Shown: positions 35,746-50,701, counted from the first letter of the stretch. The stretch is 64,000 bases of DNA from Amoebidium appalachense (GCA_963693365.1 CAVNZM010000001.1:3472001-3536000); one strand, 5' to 3'. The notes: generated from the letters alone by a model not told the origin. Numbers and translations are program-made.

Positions 35746-35908
35746 CAAGTTCGAACTTCGGAAGGTGCAATCAAGTCAGTCAGTCGACAACCATCAGCTA
35801 CAGGGAACAAAAACAACAGCAACAGCTGAAACAGAGCGAATCTCCTTCAAAACAGCGCGCACATACATACATACTGCTGCTTTTTTAACTTGTACCCACA
35901 CATACAAA

Positions 35909-36493
35909 ATGGCACGCACAGTTTTTGCAACCACCGCCCTTGCCGCCCTCACCAGCACAGTTACATGTGCCCCCTTGCACACACGTGGCATCAGTGTGGT
36001 CTTCCAGCTCCTTGACCCATACCCCACCTTTGGCCAGGTGTATAACTGTGACACCACAAACACCCAGGGTGCAGGCGTGCAGTGCTTCGGTTACTACACA
36101 AACTTGCGCATATTCTCCTCGGGCCTGGACTGCCAAATCCTCACCAAGAAGCCATGCGTCACAATCGGTGGCACAAACACCGCGTTTGAAAACTGGTGGC
36201 AGGACACAGAAGACGAAAACGTGGTTCCTACAACAGGCCCTATGGGGGATATTGACCACCCCACCTTCACCCTTATAGGTTATCAAAACACAGATCCCGC
36301 ATCATGCTACTTCTCGTGTGCTCTGACCACTGACAACTCAGAGTCGTGGAAATGTGTGTCGGATGCATGCGAGCTGACGCGCTACTCGACAATGGATGCA
36401 TGCCAGGCAGAGAATCCGGGCATGAAATGCATCACCGACGTGACCGACACGTTCATCAACTGGTATATGGTCGACCCGCAGCCCGAGGAGTAG
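35909..36493 (+). CDS. Small secreted Cys-rich protein, family unknown, intronless
   Basis: The product has 194 aa. The first ~22 residues (MARTVFATTALAALTSTVTC) are a typical signal peptide with a positive start, hydrophobic core and small residues at the end. The mature part has about 12 Cys, in doublets such as CYFSC and KCVSDAC, which suggests disulfides in an extracellular protein. No transmembrane segment and no family I recognise. It has a TATA box upstream and AATAAA (36726-36731) 230 bp after the stop, so it looks like a complete, expressed single-exon gene. The open frame extends further upstream (35723), but this ATG opens the signal peptide and follows ACAAA, so it is the likelier start. 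The G/C-ending codons and lack of introns resemble the gene at 17641. Confidence 0.8.
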   Translation: MARTVFATTALAALTSTVTCAPLHTRGISVVFQLLDPYPTFGQVYNCDTTNTQGAGVQCFGYYTNLRIFSSGLDCQILTKKPCVTIGGTNTAFENWWQDTEDENVVPTTGPMGDIDHPTFTLIGYQNTDPASCYFSCALTTDNSESWKCVSDACELTRYSTMDACQAENPGMKCITDVTDTFINWYMVDPQPEE

Positions 36494-36725
36494 CAGCGGA
36501 TTTGGTCAGCTATAGCTAAATCTAATAAGGCATGTAGCTGCAGCGCCCAGCAGAGTTCCTAAGGCTTTGCATGCATGATATGAGCAACTCATCGGATTCA
36601 CTTGTCTTGTATTACGCGGGTAATACTTATGTGAGTGGGCCCGGTTGTGGGTTGGAGATGTATAGTGTTTCTCTGTGGGGCCCGTACCAGCCAAACACGA
36701 AGGTGCTTGACAAGAATTATTTATA

Positions 36726-36731
36726 AATAAA
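36726..36731 (+). terminator. Polyadenylation signal AATAAA
   Basis: AATAAA lies 230 bp downstream of the stop codon of the secreted-protein gene. Confidence 0.5.
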
Positions 36732-36779
36732 GATGATAACGTGACCACATACCCCATATGTAGCTCAGCGTGAAACAAA

Positions 36780-37443
36780 CAAGTACAAAAAAAAAAATTG
36801 GTGCTCGATCGTGACGTACTGACTCGCTTTGAAAATCAAAACTCACCGGCCGGCAACCCAAACAAGTTTGCCCCAAATGTAGAGAGGCATTGTGACACTG
36901 GATTCCAAGTCTGGAGGGCTTAACAACGTCAGAAAAATCTTGTAACCTGGGGTTGCTAAGCAGAATTATTCAGTAAACCGCTCAATATTGATGGTTATCC
37001 AGTATAATTTAAAGTATGTAAGAATAGGTTCGAAGTCTTCAGAGAGTGAGTTCAGAAAAACTTGAGACAAATATCTAGCAAGCAAAAAGTAGTGTTCACG
37101 AAAAGCGCAACTATAAAGGCAGAATCGTTGTACCAAAGCAGAATGGTTTTACGCAAACTGACTAAGAATGCTTGAAGTTGTTGCACAAGCGGATTCCGAA
37201 TTGTTCGTGCACACGCAGATCGGCGAAGCGAATTACTCTACCAACGACCCAACCACACCAGCAGAACAAACTTGCCTCAAGCGATTTATTCAGCTAAAAA
37301 AAAACAGATCGAGAGTATTAACTGCAGAAAGCAGAAATGTTCAGAAGCAGAATTTTTCTGAATCACTAAAGAAAAAAAAGCAGAACCACTCAGCGAAAAA
37401 CAGAATTAATAACGCACAAAAGGCATTAATTGAGTGCAGATTT

Positions 37444-37485
<42 letters not shown>

Positions 37486-39307
37486 AAAAGAGTATAGTTA
37501 TATGTAGGCAACAAAAGAGCATTCAGCAAAAATTGGGATTATTCTGTGCCGAGCTTTAACGAAAGAAATCGATGAAGGGACTCAGATCACCGCCACCCAA
37601 AAATGAAATAAGGAGGAAAGAACCACCAACATAAAGAATTGGATGGCCGCTGCTGCAGAAAGTCTGAAATCGGAAGCCAAATAAACCTTGCTCACTGCTC
37701 CAACAACATATTAATGACCTAAATTGCTAAAATTCCAAAATCGACAATTTACCATTTTCTGGATTTAGGATTTTTATTTTTTCCTTATATTCTGACGGAA
37801 GCTTGGAATAAGAGAAGAGAAGAGAAGAGAGGAGATATCGTGCCTGCATGGCCCAGAAGCTACAATCAGTGTGACATCATAGGGAATAGTCAAGTCAAAT
37901 CGTACCAAGCAAAATTCACCAATTTTAATTACTCTAAGCAGAGTAGTCTCAATTTGAAGAATTAAATCTCTTGATGATTGCGTGAGCTGTATGCGATGAA
38001 AGTCGTTCGTACGGTTCTTAGGAGTCGATCTTGATGTAAATCAAATGAACTTCAGTAACAGACTGATTAAAGCTAAGAGTCCATATCGCAGCCTATTTAT
38101 TAGGTTTGCCACCTCAAATATCGGGCGATATATGACGTAAAGGACCGGCTCACCCACGTTATGAGGAGTGGAACGCTCTAGCTGAAACACGTTCTAAAGA
38201 GAAACAGCTTAAGTTAGTTGCTGATGAGTTGAAGAAAGCAGAGGAAGAGATAGCTAGAGTAGATAGCTAGCGCGTCAACAAGCGTATACGGATTACATTA
38301 GACATTATGAGGTTTTTGAGTCCTCAATGAATCCTCATTCTAAGCTTGAATGTTCTTTGTATTGGTCTCGAAGCTGGCTTCCCTTACATGGACAAGGAAT
38401 GAGCACCACATTACGTTGACAATGTATTGCCGTGTTCCCCCCCCCCTCCCCCCCCCCCCCCCCCCCCCCCCCACACACACACCGTCCATGGCACACACAC
38501 AAACACACACACACACATGCACATGCACATGCACATGCACGCACGCACGCACCCACGCACGCAAGCACGCAAGCACGCATGCACGCACGCACACACGCAC
38601 GCACGCACGCACGCACGCACGCACGGTGTGCACACATGCACACACAAACACGCACACACGCGCGCAAGTGTACGCACACACGCACGCATGCACGCACGCA
38701 CACCAGCATGGCACACGCACGCGCGCACACATGCACACACGAGCATGCGCGCATGCACACACCGTGACATACACAGTGCATCATGCGGCACGCCCGTGTG
38801 CAACACGCACGCACACCAGGGCACACCCGCATATGCATACACCCTATGATGTTGCCCTGCATTTGCAGAAATCGGGCATCCAGCCGTGCCTGTGCGAGTT
38901 TTTGTGTTACGGGTGGGTCCTACATGCACACTATGACGTGTGCCAACGACTGCGATCTCAGATAGTTGGCTGGGGACCTGTTGAGAGGGTGAATGTAGGT
39001 CTATCATATGACCGGTGGGCAGTGTAAGAGAAGACCACAAGCGAATGAGCTTTCTTTCTTTCAAAGTTTCTTTCTTTCTTATTTTTTTTCCCCGGGAAGG
39101 GGGGGGGGGGGGGGGGGGGGGGGGGGAGGGGGAAGACCGAGAGGAGAAAACATGCTAGTCTAAAGGGGGCCGTGATCGGAGTATCGTAGCTCTGTATCCA
39201 CACAATTGTTATGGTCGCACACTGTCAGCCACCAAGTTGAACACCGTCCACCTAATACTAGCATGTCCAAAACCACAGTATATAAAATGCGGTTGTCGTA
39301 GTGACCG

Positions 39308-39341
<34 letters not shown>

Positions 39342-40172
39342 GGATGGGGCAACTATATAGCATTGGATTGAAGAATTGATCTGCTGATCATGACTCATTT
39401 GTGTTTGGAATGCAACAAGGAAGAAAGGAGTGGAGGTATGCGGCAAAGAAACGACAGGATTATTCAGGACATATTTGCACCATTTTTTATTTACTCATCA
39501 TCATAAACGTTTAACGGACCCATCTGCCCAAGTCAAGTTGTAAATGACGCTAAATCTACTACATACTGCACTAGAAATGAGGCACTCTGAGTCACTATCA
39601 ACCTTATACTACGTCTACACAAATATCTTATAGACATATATTCTACATTTATCTATCTTGCGGGAAGGCAACATTTTACCCGCTATGTTTACCAACATGA
39701 AATGGCATAAATCCTAACTCTAAACTATCCTGCACTGCTCCAAAACAAGCAGTCCCTATTAAGACTAGATGCTATACTAGAAATACACGCACACACGGAC
39801 CCTCACATACGCTAACCAACCCACCATCAAATTAATTCCACCCACTCAATTGCAACAACACAAAACCCAAAAACTAAAAAAAAAAGAGGGGGGGGGGGGG
39901 GGGGGGGGGGGAGTGGAGAGGAGATATGTGGAAAAGAAAAAACACTGCTACATGCCTGTTCTAAGTAATCCTGCTCCTCCACACACGCACCTAGAACACT
40001 CCCACAGCCCCATTACACACATGAAACAATCACACCATGGCCCGCCAGCAACCTTCTCCTCTCCCCTCCCAAAAAACAAAAAGAAAGAAAGAAAACAAAG
40101 ATAACACTACACCCTACCACGTCAATCCACCTGCTCGTGGCACACACCACCTTCTACTCTCCATATGCATCT
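36780..40172. other. AT-rich spacer, then GCAC/CA repeats and G tracts
   Basis: 36.8-38.3 kb is AT-rich with a degenerate GCAGAA motif recurring (37070-37440) and a 43-bp A tract (37446-37483). 38.44-38.85 kb has a C tract and a (CA)/(GCAC)n array. G tracts lie at 39099-39126, 39309-39340 and 39888-39910. A splice-bounded plus-strand frame near 38870-39027 is open but resembles nothing I know. Confidence 0.55.
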
Positions 40173-40911
40173 TCACTTAGCACTATAGCTGCATGACATG
40201 AGGCAGGCAAACACCGTCATCACCATCTTCTGATTGACCTCCACCAGATCTTCGGGGAGTGCATAAACATTGGCGCCAATCTTCCGTGCCATGGACACGG
40301 CGTACTTTGCGTTGCTCATTTTGTCCTTTTCACTGTTTGCACCGCGCACCACAAGGCTGTAGTCGACACTGTTGGGCTTAATGGCGTCGACGAGGTCGAG
40401 CACTGGCATGCTGTCGGAAATCGACGAATCTGATTGGTTGATCGGGATAAAATGTGCACGTGTTAGGATTTGGTTAAAATGAAGCAACGCGTGGTGTCAT
40501 GCCCAGCAGCCTGCTAGTGAATGTGTGTTCATTATTATTAAGAACAAGATATACTCTTTTTAGACCGTTCACAACTTCACAACACCTCCTTTTCATCCTC
40601 CTTGTTGTACATTTAAGAGAGTGTGCGCGCCTGCACGTGCGCAAACACGTGCTTGTGTGTGACTGTGCGTGCATTGGGGGGTGCTGGGGGAGGTAGGGGG
40701 CTGGCTGGCCTACCCTTGAACGAGCTGATACTTGTGGTCTTGCCTGCATCCTTGAGCTTAGTGTTGACCCAGCTGATGACGTCATTGTCACTGATCGGCT
40801 TGTCGTTGCCAGACAGCCGCTTGAGCACCTGTGTGCGTGTGTGTTTGGGTTGTTAAAGGATCGTCAATGGCCTGTGGATACACACACACACACACGCTCA
40901 ATTAAGCCTGC

Positions 40912-40953
<42 letters not shown>

Positions 40954-41623
40954 GGGAAGCCAACAGCACTCTCCCATACACCACCAACCAATCACACCGA
41001 CACCCAACAACATACGCACACACAGACCACCCATCACAATCTGTCAACAAAGCCCCCCCCCCCCCCCCCCCCCCCCGGCACCCACCCTCTCCCAAACACC
41101 TCTATTCCAACCCCCCCCCCCCCCTTTCCCCCTAGCACACACACAAGCCTTCACTACATAACCATAACCCCCCCCCCCCCCCCCCCCCCCACCACCACCA
41201 CCAAACACCCACCCACCCACCCACCCACACCCACCTCAAGTGTGTAGGCACGCATGAGCTGCCAGACCACAGCCAGGGTGAGTGTCTTGTTTCCATCGTA
41301 GACGTCCTTGCCATCAATGCCCACCAGACTGAACTTGTGCTTGCGGCCCAGGTCCATTGCATAGCTGCAGTTTTCGATCTTGCGCATCGTGGCCCCCATG
41401 GCCTTGAACGGCGCCTGGTTGACTCGGTTCCACTCGACCGTGCTTGGGAACACCTGGGGAGAGAGTGCGTGTGTGCGGGGGGGGGAGGCCCGGGGGGGGG
41501 GGGGGGGGGGGGGGAGGGGGGGGGGGGTATCAAATTGTGTTAGCTGGGGTGCGTCTGTGTCTGTGTCTGGTGTCTCCTTTTCTCTCTCTCTCTCTCTCCC
41601 TCTCATCTCTCTCTCTCTCACAT

Positions 41624-41654
<31 letters not shown>

Positions 41655-41991
41655 CTGTGTCTGCGTGTGTGTGCGTGCGGCACGTGTCTAATGTGCAGGC
41701 AAGCCGGCGTATGTGTCAGAATCGGCACCAGCCCACCGGTGCAAAATCTGGCCTGCGAAGCTGTGTGTGGGCCCCCTGAAATAGGACATGTATGCATTTG
41801 TATTAGACATTCACTGTGTTCGCATACGTGCATGCCCACATGGAATGGGTGTGAGCCATGGAAGAGCGAGTGATGTGGCAAGAGGGTGATCAGTCAAATA
41901 TGAGACAAAGAAAAAGGTTGTGTGTTTGTGTACGTGTGTATGTGTGTGTACGTGTGTACGTGTGTGTGTGTACGTGTACGTGTACGTGTAC

Positions 41992-42037
<46 letters not shown>

Positions 42038-42653
42038 CTGTGTGTGTGCAGGCATGAAGGTTATGCATGTGTATGTACATACGCTTGTATGTGTGAGTGT
42101 GTGTTTGTGTGTGTCTGTGTGCGCGCGTGCGTGTTTGTGTGTGTGTGCGCGCGCCCGTGTACATGTATGTGTGCATCCATGCACACAGCGACTTGTGCCC
42201 ACACCTTATCGAACAGCTGGATCAGAACCAGCCCATCGTGCAGGTCCTGGTAAAGGTGGCTGACGTAAGGCTGCACTCCCAGACTGTTCATCCAGTTGCG
42301 GAAAGCTGTGATGTTTAAACGTGTTAGAACAACAAAGCCCTTACGTATGCTTGGTGTGTGCATGCCTTGTATGTAAATTTGGACGTTTAAGGCCAAGGGG
42401 GAAGGGACAGAGGTGTGTGCGCGTGTCTTGGCTTGGGAAAGGGGCAGAGGAGTGGGAGGTATGAGAGGTCCTCGGGAGGAGGAGGAGGAGGGGGGGGGGG
42501 GGGGGGGGGGGGGGGGATTGGTATGTTGTCCTTCGGTTAGCTTGATCCGAAGGGACAATGGTACGACGGAGTGAACCCGTGTAATAGCCGAGATGCAAGG
42601 TCTGTGTCAAAAAATGTGACATGTGTGAATGTACACAAAAGGGGAGGGGGATA

Positions 42654-42688
<35 letters not shown>

Positions 42689-43814
42689 GCACTCTTCTCC
42701 TCGCGTGTCTCCTCGATGACCTCCTCAGGGATCTGCACATCCTCAATGGGCTCCAGACCAGGGTGGGTGTTGAACAGGTTGGCTACAAATGCAAGGTTGA
42801 GCTTGGGGTGGCCCTGGGGCAAAAAAAGAATCGTTGGTGTTCTGGTTTTTGACACGGTTGTTTCTGCTTTTGTTTTGGTATTGTTATTGTTGTTGCCAAC
42901 AGTATTGCTGTATGGTGTTGTTGGTATGGTGATTCCGTTTGTGGTCGTGCTGCCACTGTTAAGAGTATTGTTGTTGGTGTGGTGTTATGTCGATGTTCAT
43001 GTCGAAGTCCTATAGTAATTGTTGTGCTGCTGTTGTTATCTTGATACTTTGGTGGTGGTTGTTGGAGCCAGGTGAGGAAGTAAGGGGCAAGGCAGGATGG
43101 GGGCAAGGAGAAGGGGGAAGGGGGGAGGGGAAGAGAAAGAGAGAGAGTGTGTGTGCGTGTGTGCGTGTGTGTGTGTGCGCGCACGCATACGCACGTGTGC
43201 ATGCATGCATGTGCACATGTTTTTCTTTCCTCATTTTTCCATGGGTTGTGTGTTTAATTTTCTTAGGGACGGGAGGGGACAACACACGTTGACGACGTCT
43301 GTAGGCTTGACAAAGCGTCTGCAGTCCAACTTGTCAGCATTCTGCAGCATCAGCTCCGCACGCTTGAGCTCATCCTTCTCACGCAGAGGTGAGTCCGTGA
43401 TCCCAAGGTGCCGGGGTGCAATCTGATTGGGGCATCGCAGTGAGTATAGTCATATATGGCTATAATTTTGTGATATTAGATCCCCTGGAAAAAAAAATAC
43501 TACACCACATACGCTTTCTCTTACTGCTCGTTTCCTCCCCCCCCCCCCTTCCTCCTCCTCCCGCACCCCACCCACCCACCCACACATGCAAATGCAAACG
43601 CACTCACCAATTGACTTCTCCGATGCCATCTTAAATTATACATGAACATAAATTTACATTATCATCGTCACTATTTCATTCATCGTGGTTGATGTTAATA
43701 CCTGCTTGAGCAGAACAGTGTAGTTCTCTGAGTCCTTGATGTCACCAGTGAAGTTGTTCACCCGGCGGGGATGCCCGGCCTGGGCAAGGTGGTAGTTGAA
43801 CCAGCGCAGCAGGA

Positions 43815-43901
<87 letters not shown>

Positions 43902-44939
43902 ATGTGCGTGTGTGCTCACGCGCCCGCACGTGTGGGTGTGTGTGCATGTGTCTTTGCGTGTAACATGTGCAAGTGAAGGTGTTAGCACACAGAGGCTTTA
44001 ACAAGTGAAACCATGGGATTGCGGCGATCGGTCTCCGGGCCAAATTCATATGAAAAACAGGATTACATCGAGTGCAAAAAGGTACACCAATTATGCGCTA
44101 GAGCTATAATTTTTGCATGGTAATTATGCAAATAGTGTTTTCTTTGAACGTTCAGTATAGATAAATTATAACTCAATTGGTTCAGCGTCAGCGACCGAAA
44201 AACCAACTGCACCAAATCTGGTACGTTTTGTTACTAAAAATAGCACCAAAACGTACCAAATTTGGTGCAGTTGGTTTTTCGGTCGCTGACGCTGAACCGA
44301 TTGAGTTATAATTTTTCTGTACTGAACGTTTGAAGAAAACACTATTTACATAATTATCATGCAAAAATTATAGCTCTAACGCATAGTTGGTGTACCTTTT
44401 TGCTCTCGATGTAACCCTGTTTTTCATATGAATTTGGCCCGGAGACCGATCGCCGCAATTCCATGGTTCCAGCTACCTTAAGAGGTTCTTTTATGGAGGG
44501 AGGGAAATGACTATACCCTCCCTGCATAAAACAACCCCCTTACTCCAGCGACACTGCCATTACTCACACGCATGCGTGCACCTATTCACACACACACATG
44601 CCCACATGTTTTTACACAAACCTCCCTACACTCATGCCCCCACTCGCAACCACAAGGAAAATGCAAGTACATCACATACCCGCACACACCTGCCCATCAA
44701 CTTCGACCACACAGCCACATCCTTTGCCCCCCTCCCCCCTCCCCCCTCCCCAAATCAACCCGTCAGCCATCCCCCCTATAGTGACCCACATCGACACACA
44801 CACCCACGCCCACACACAATCCATTCGATCCCCCCCCCCCCCCCCCCCCCCCCCCCCTCAAATTCACACACACACACACCCACACCCCACCAAAACCCAT
44901 CCACCCACCCACCGACACCTACACCTACACACCACCATC

Positions 44940-44975
<36 letters not shown>

Positions 44976-45721
44976 ACACCCACACCCACCCACCCACCTG
45001 CTCAGCAGGCAGTGCCATAAGCTGTTCGATGGTTTCACCCTCCTCCAAAAGACGGGCAAGGCCGGGGCAGAACTTAAGGTTGACCTTGGCAAGCAGCCCA
45101 ATCTGATTGGGCACATTCATGAGTCATGAAGGGAGTTATGATCTATCATTAAGGAATAAACGAGTCGTTGAAATCTTGAGCAACCCATCCTACTGTTTGG
45201 TCAACAAGAACTCCCTAGTTCATTCGCCTCTGCTCCTCTTCCCTCACAGGCTCATCCCAACACACACAGTACTGATTGCTAGGGAACACACAAGGCAAAC
45301 ATATTAGGCACCAGCCAGCCCCCTTACACATTCTCAAGAATGCACGTAGAAGACAGAGCGAGTATGCAGAGCATACGAGGAAGACAAAGAATACGCCGAG
45401 AATACATACGCGAATAATCTGCCAGATGAGGCCCAGGCAGAGGTGGGGCACACCGTCAATCAGATCCTGGGCGCCAATGTTGATGACGTTGACACCAATG
45501 GCCTTGGCTGAGTTGATCACAAGCGTCTGAGTGTGTACGTGTGTGCGTGTGTGTACGTGTGTGTGTGTGTGTGTGTGTGTGCGTGTGTGTGTACGTGTGT
45601 AAATGCGTGCGTGTGTGGGTATGTACGTGGACGTGTGTGTGTTCTGTGTGCGCCTATTTGTTCATAGGTATGTGTGCTGGTGCTTGTGTGTGAACACAGT
45701 TTTTTTTTTTGTGTGTGTGTG

Positions 45722-45756
<35 letters not shown>

Positions 45757-45846
45757 GGGGGGGGAGGAGGAAAAGAATGGGTTGGTACTTGTGGTAAGTG
45801 TTTGCGCGTGGAGGTGTAAATGTGCGTATGTGACTGTGTGTGTGTG

Positions 45847-45925
<79 letters not shown>

Positions 45926-46439
45926 ACGTGTGTGTGTATCTGTGTATGTGTCTGTGTGGACGTGCTGGCGTGTGTTTTTTTGTGTTGTGTGTTGGGCAGA
46001 GGTAACACTGTGCGGACAGGTGCTGTCGGGGAACAAGGAGGGCGGGGCGGGGGGGGGGGGGGGGGGGGGGGGTAGAGAGGCCGAGGGGGGAGGGGAGGGG
46101 GGGGGGGGGGGGAGGGGGGTAGGGGGAGGGGATGAAGGGGAGGGGGAAGGGGGAAGGGGAAAGGGGAGGGGTTGTCAAAAGTATTGCAAAGTAGAAAGTA
46201 CACCTTCATGACGGTCAACACCATGCAAGTATGCAAGCCAAAAGAGCACAAACAGAATATACATCTGAAGTAGAGCCCCGGGAGAAGGGAGGGGAGGGGG
46301 GGGGGGGGGGGGGGGGGGGGAGATGAGGGGGAGGAAGAAGGGGGTAAAAACCAATCCAACACTGATACTAGCATTGGGTGGAAGAGGTGGTGATGATGTT
46401 ATTTGGGGGAGAGGGGGGTGGGGTGGGGTGGGGTGGGGT

Positions 46440-46473
<34 letters not shown>

Positions 46474-46623
46474 GGAGAGAGAGAGAGAGAATAAGAATGA
46501 GAAAGAGAAAGAGAAAGAGAGAGAAGGAGAGAGGAATGTGGGAGGGAAAGAGGAAAGAAGAGTGGGCGGGGGAAACGGGCGCGGGGGGATGGGCGGGTAG
46601 TGGTGGTGGTGGTGGTGGTGGTC

Positions 46624-46669
<46 letters not shown>

Positions 46670-46886
46670 TGATGTATGCGTTAGAGGGTTGGAAATATGG
46701 AGGAGACAACAGAGAGCCACAACAAAGGCAGAAGACACTTGAACAGAGCCCATCATCAGGGGGGTTCCTATGCCTCCACAAAAGCATGGGTTTCAACTCT
46801 TTAACCTCTGCCGCGTGGTTCCCAACGCATACTTTGTTTCAACAGCAATAGGGGAGTCCACCCGTCTTGGCCAAAGGCGAGCAGGG

Positions 46887-46925
<39 letters not shown>

Positions 46926-47020
46926 TTACCTGGTTCTCGTGTATGGTGTAGACGTTCAACTTTTTCTTGTTGAGGGCACGCTCATCCACAGTCTCGGGCA
47001 CAGCAATGTTGATCAGCTTG

Positions 47021-47092
<72 letters not shown>

Positions 47093-47353
47093 ACACCCGT
47101 GTATAGCACGGTATGTATGCCATAATTTGTATGTGTTTATGTGCATGAGTGTGAGTGTGTCCACGTGCTTGAATGGATTGGGGTAGGAGTGTGAGTGCAT
47201 GTATAGGAATGTCCATTTGTGCATGTGCAAGTTTATGTCTGGGTACACGTGACTTTGTACATTTTTCTTTGCTGTGTTACGGCTTGGGTGCATGTTGGCT
47301 AATAATCCTATTACAGAAGTTTGGGGGGGGGGGGGGGGGGGGGGGAGGGGGAG

Positions 47354-47418
<65 letters not shown>

Positions 47419-47555
47419 TCGGACTACGGCATGCCCAAATGATCCAAGATTCAAGCGGTTTCATCTCAACTGGCCTTCGTGCTTTCAATGTTTTCATGTA
47501 GGTGCGTATGAAGGTAGTGTGTGTGTGGTTGTGTGTGTGTGTGTGCAAGCATACA

Positions 47556-47623
<68 letters not shown>

Positions 47624-47848
47624 GTTGGGTGCGCGCCCGTACATGAAAAACGAGTGTGGAAGGTGTTACATTTCCAAGGGAAAAAAATAGATTTACTGTC
47701 GTTGCTCTACGAGTGTGCAAGAGGGTGGAATATGAGAGAAGCTACGAGTGTGAATTCAAATGTGCATAAAACCACCTCAACTTCCTATTCTGTGAAGAAA
47801 GGTGACAGCAATTGTTGGAGAAGGCTTTTTCTTTCAAATGGTGTACGT

Positions 47849-47896
<48 letters not shown>

Positions 47897-48473
47897 GTGG
47901 GATGTCCGTGTGTGGGCATCTGCATGCATAATGGCTCGAGTGTTGGGGGATGAGAGGTTGGGGGCCGGGGATTCGAGATTGTGTGTGTGTGTTTGTGTGT
48001 ATGCGCGCGCAAATGTACTGGTTGGGGGGGGGGTCCATTACGCAAGCAGCACGCCGTCATGGCAGGCATCGTACAGGCCATGGCCCTGATCAGACACAGG
48101 CACAGTCTGGGAGGATAGAAGGTCCTCATCGTGCCCAAGGGAGTAGTTGATCCTGGGGGGGGGGGTTAGATGCATTACAGAGAAATCAGTTCAAAAGGCA
48201 CATGCGCATAGAAAAGGGCATGGGAGGGGGTGTGGCATTTCCCCTTTTTCGGGGGTGGCCCGGGGGGGGGGGGGGGGAGGGGGAGGGGGGGGGGGGGGGG
48301 GGGGGGGGGGGAGTAAGAGAGTAGAACTGCAGGGGGAAAGGGGGCCAGTAATTCCTTGTTTAGGAGGAAAGGGTAGGGGGAGCGCGGGGGGAGGGGGGAT
48401 ATGCGCTAAAACCTTTCAATGCCACCCCCCCCCCCTCCTCCCCGTTAGCCCCCCCCCCCCTCCCCCCCCCCCT

Positions 48474-48516
<43 letters not shown>

Positions 48517-49510
48517 AGTAACAGCCCTTCATCATTAAACTTGGGGGAAGGGAGGGGAAGGGGGGGGGGGGGGGGGGGGAGGGGGGGTTCATGTAAAGCC
48601 TTTCTTTTCTTTCTTTCTTTTCTTTTTTGGGGGGGGGGGGAGGGGGGGGGGGGGGGGGGGGTTTGAATGCGGAACACGGTACGAGGTACGCATACACGAC
48701 GGACACATGCAAAGGCAAACATTCAAGTATGCAACATCAGCCATACGCACAGTATGTGTCATAAGCAGAGCCCCTCCCCGAGGGCCCAAGTCATCAATTG
48801 CGTCTGAGTTTCGACCCCTTAGCCCGCGTATAGGGAGGGGGGGGGGGGGGGGGGGGGGGAAGGGGGGTTTGTAAGATAAACACCACGGGGGGGGGGGGGG
48901 GGGGGGGGGGTTTCAAGACAGGGCAGATCAACGAGGGAGGGCATTGACCAGAGCTATTTGGGGGGGGGGGGGGGGGGAGGGGGGAGGGGGGGGGGGGGGA
49001 GGGGGGAGGGGGAGTTTGCTGCTGACGTTTCTTGAAGGCGAGGTTCAATACGATTTGCCCAGACTCACCAGTCAATGAAGCCCACTTTCTCATCGTCAGC
49101 CACCGAGTGTGTGGTGCCCTCAGCAGAGGCCTCGGAGCCAGCAAACTGGGTGACCTTGTTGGCCTGCTTGACTACTTTCTTGAACCCGGCATCCTTGGAC
49201 CGCCGCACATTGCTCACGAGCTGTGTAAAGATTTAGGTTGTTGGGACACACTATGATGCAGGATACATAAGGCCGTCAGGATATAAAGGTGTTCATTTTA
49301 TAAGCCGTGTGCAAGACAGTGTGTTGTTTAATAGAATACACCCGAGATAAAGAGGGTGCATGATTGATCACACAGAATTGTTACTAAAGTACAGGTCTAG
49401 CAGCCCCCTCCCCTTCTCTCCCCCCCTCTCTCCCGCTGTACAACTCCTTCCTTCACCTCTCAATTGCGTCCCACCATGAATCTTCCCCCCCCCTCCCCCC
49501 CCTCCCCCCA

Positions 49511-49541
<31 letters not shown>

Positions 49542-49759
49542 ATCACGACCGCCACCACCACCACGACCACCACCAAACAAAGAAACGGCGTGTGTGTGTT
49601 GGAGGGGAGGGGGGAAGATAATAGTAACGCCTCGTCGTCCCCAGCCTATCGAGCCATCCTGCCATCCCCCCCTCCCCACCCCCATCTCTCCTCCCCTCCC
49701 CCCCCCCCCCCCCCCCCCCCCAAACCCCTTTCCCCCCGTCTTCAAAAAAAAAAAAAAAA

Positions 49760-49791
<32 letters not shown>

Positions 49792-50701
49792 TGGATGAGA
49801 GCTCTGGGGGGTGTGTGTGCTTCGAAAAGGTCAATTTTCCTTCTCTCTCTTTCTCTCTCTCTCTCTCTCTTCCCCCCGTCTTCATAATAAAATGGGGGAG
49901 GGGGGGGGCGCAGGCTGTGAAATTAGGATTTTGGTTAGGGGCATTTTCCGACTTTTTGCCATGCGCTGGTGACCCTAAACTGGCCACTGCCGAAATTAGG
50001 GGGTATTTTTTGACCCCTAATGTAAATGCTGCATATATATCAAGAAATCGGTTTTTAAGCAAATATATCCGGCGTTTATCTTACTTTCAGTATATCTTTG
50101 GATATACCAAGAGTATGTATATTGTGTGTGCATGTGAGACTAATATGTGTGGGTTGGTACCGGTGTGTGAGAGATTGTGAGGTTGGTACAGTATGGATAT
50201 GCTTAGTATACGTAGGTTCGCCAAAGCGGTTTCTGGGTGATATCAAATCACTATGCAAAAGGATTTAATGTCCCCTATTTTTTTAAACGATGATAACACC
50301 ATCATATCAATACACGGCATAATAAGGCTTCAAACGGAAACTGATCAAATTTAGTGCTTTGGGCTATCTCGGCATGTGAACATTCAGGAGCCGTGATGCT
50401 GGGGCTTTTCTCAAAAATTGCTAATTTTCTAACTTATATCCAGGCACGGGGCTTGAAACAACAATCTTTAAAGAGATTGTGTTAAACTAACACCTTTTCT
50501 CCCCTCTAAAACGACTATCACTAATAGGTTAGACAAGTATTCAAGCTTTTATTATGATTTATATACATTGTGATTAATTTCCTATGACCCTAATAGGGTC
50601 ACAAACTCAAAAATCAGCGGACCTAACCTCCAAAAGTTAGGGACACTTTTCGGGTTTTCAGGGGCATTTTTGTGCCCCTAAACCCCCTAATTTCACAGCC
50701 T

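Noticed and set aside
38827-39027. Plus-strand frame after CATTTGCAG containing CLCEFLCYGWVLHAHYD
   Set aside because: It has an acceptor-like start but no donor, no partner exon and no recognisable similarity.
49464-49890. Peptides starting [15 protein letters not shown] on one strand and [15 protein letters not shown] on the other at 50623-50817
   Set aside because: Not paralogous genes. They are the two arms of the inverted-repeat element in the plastin intron.
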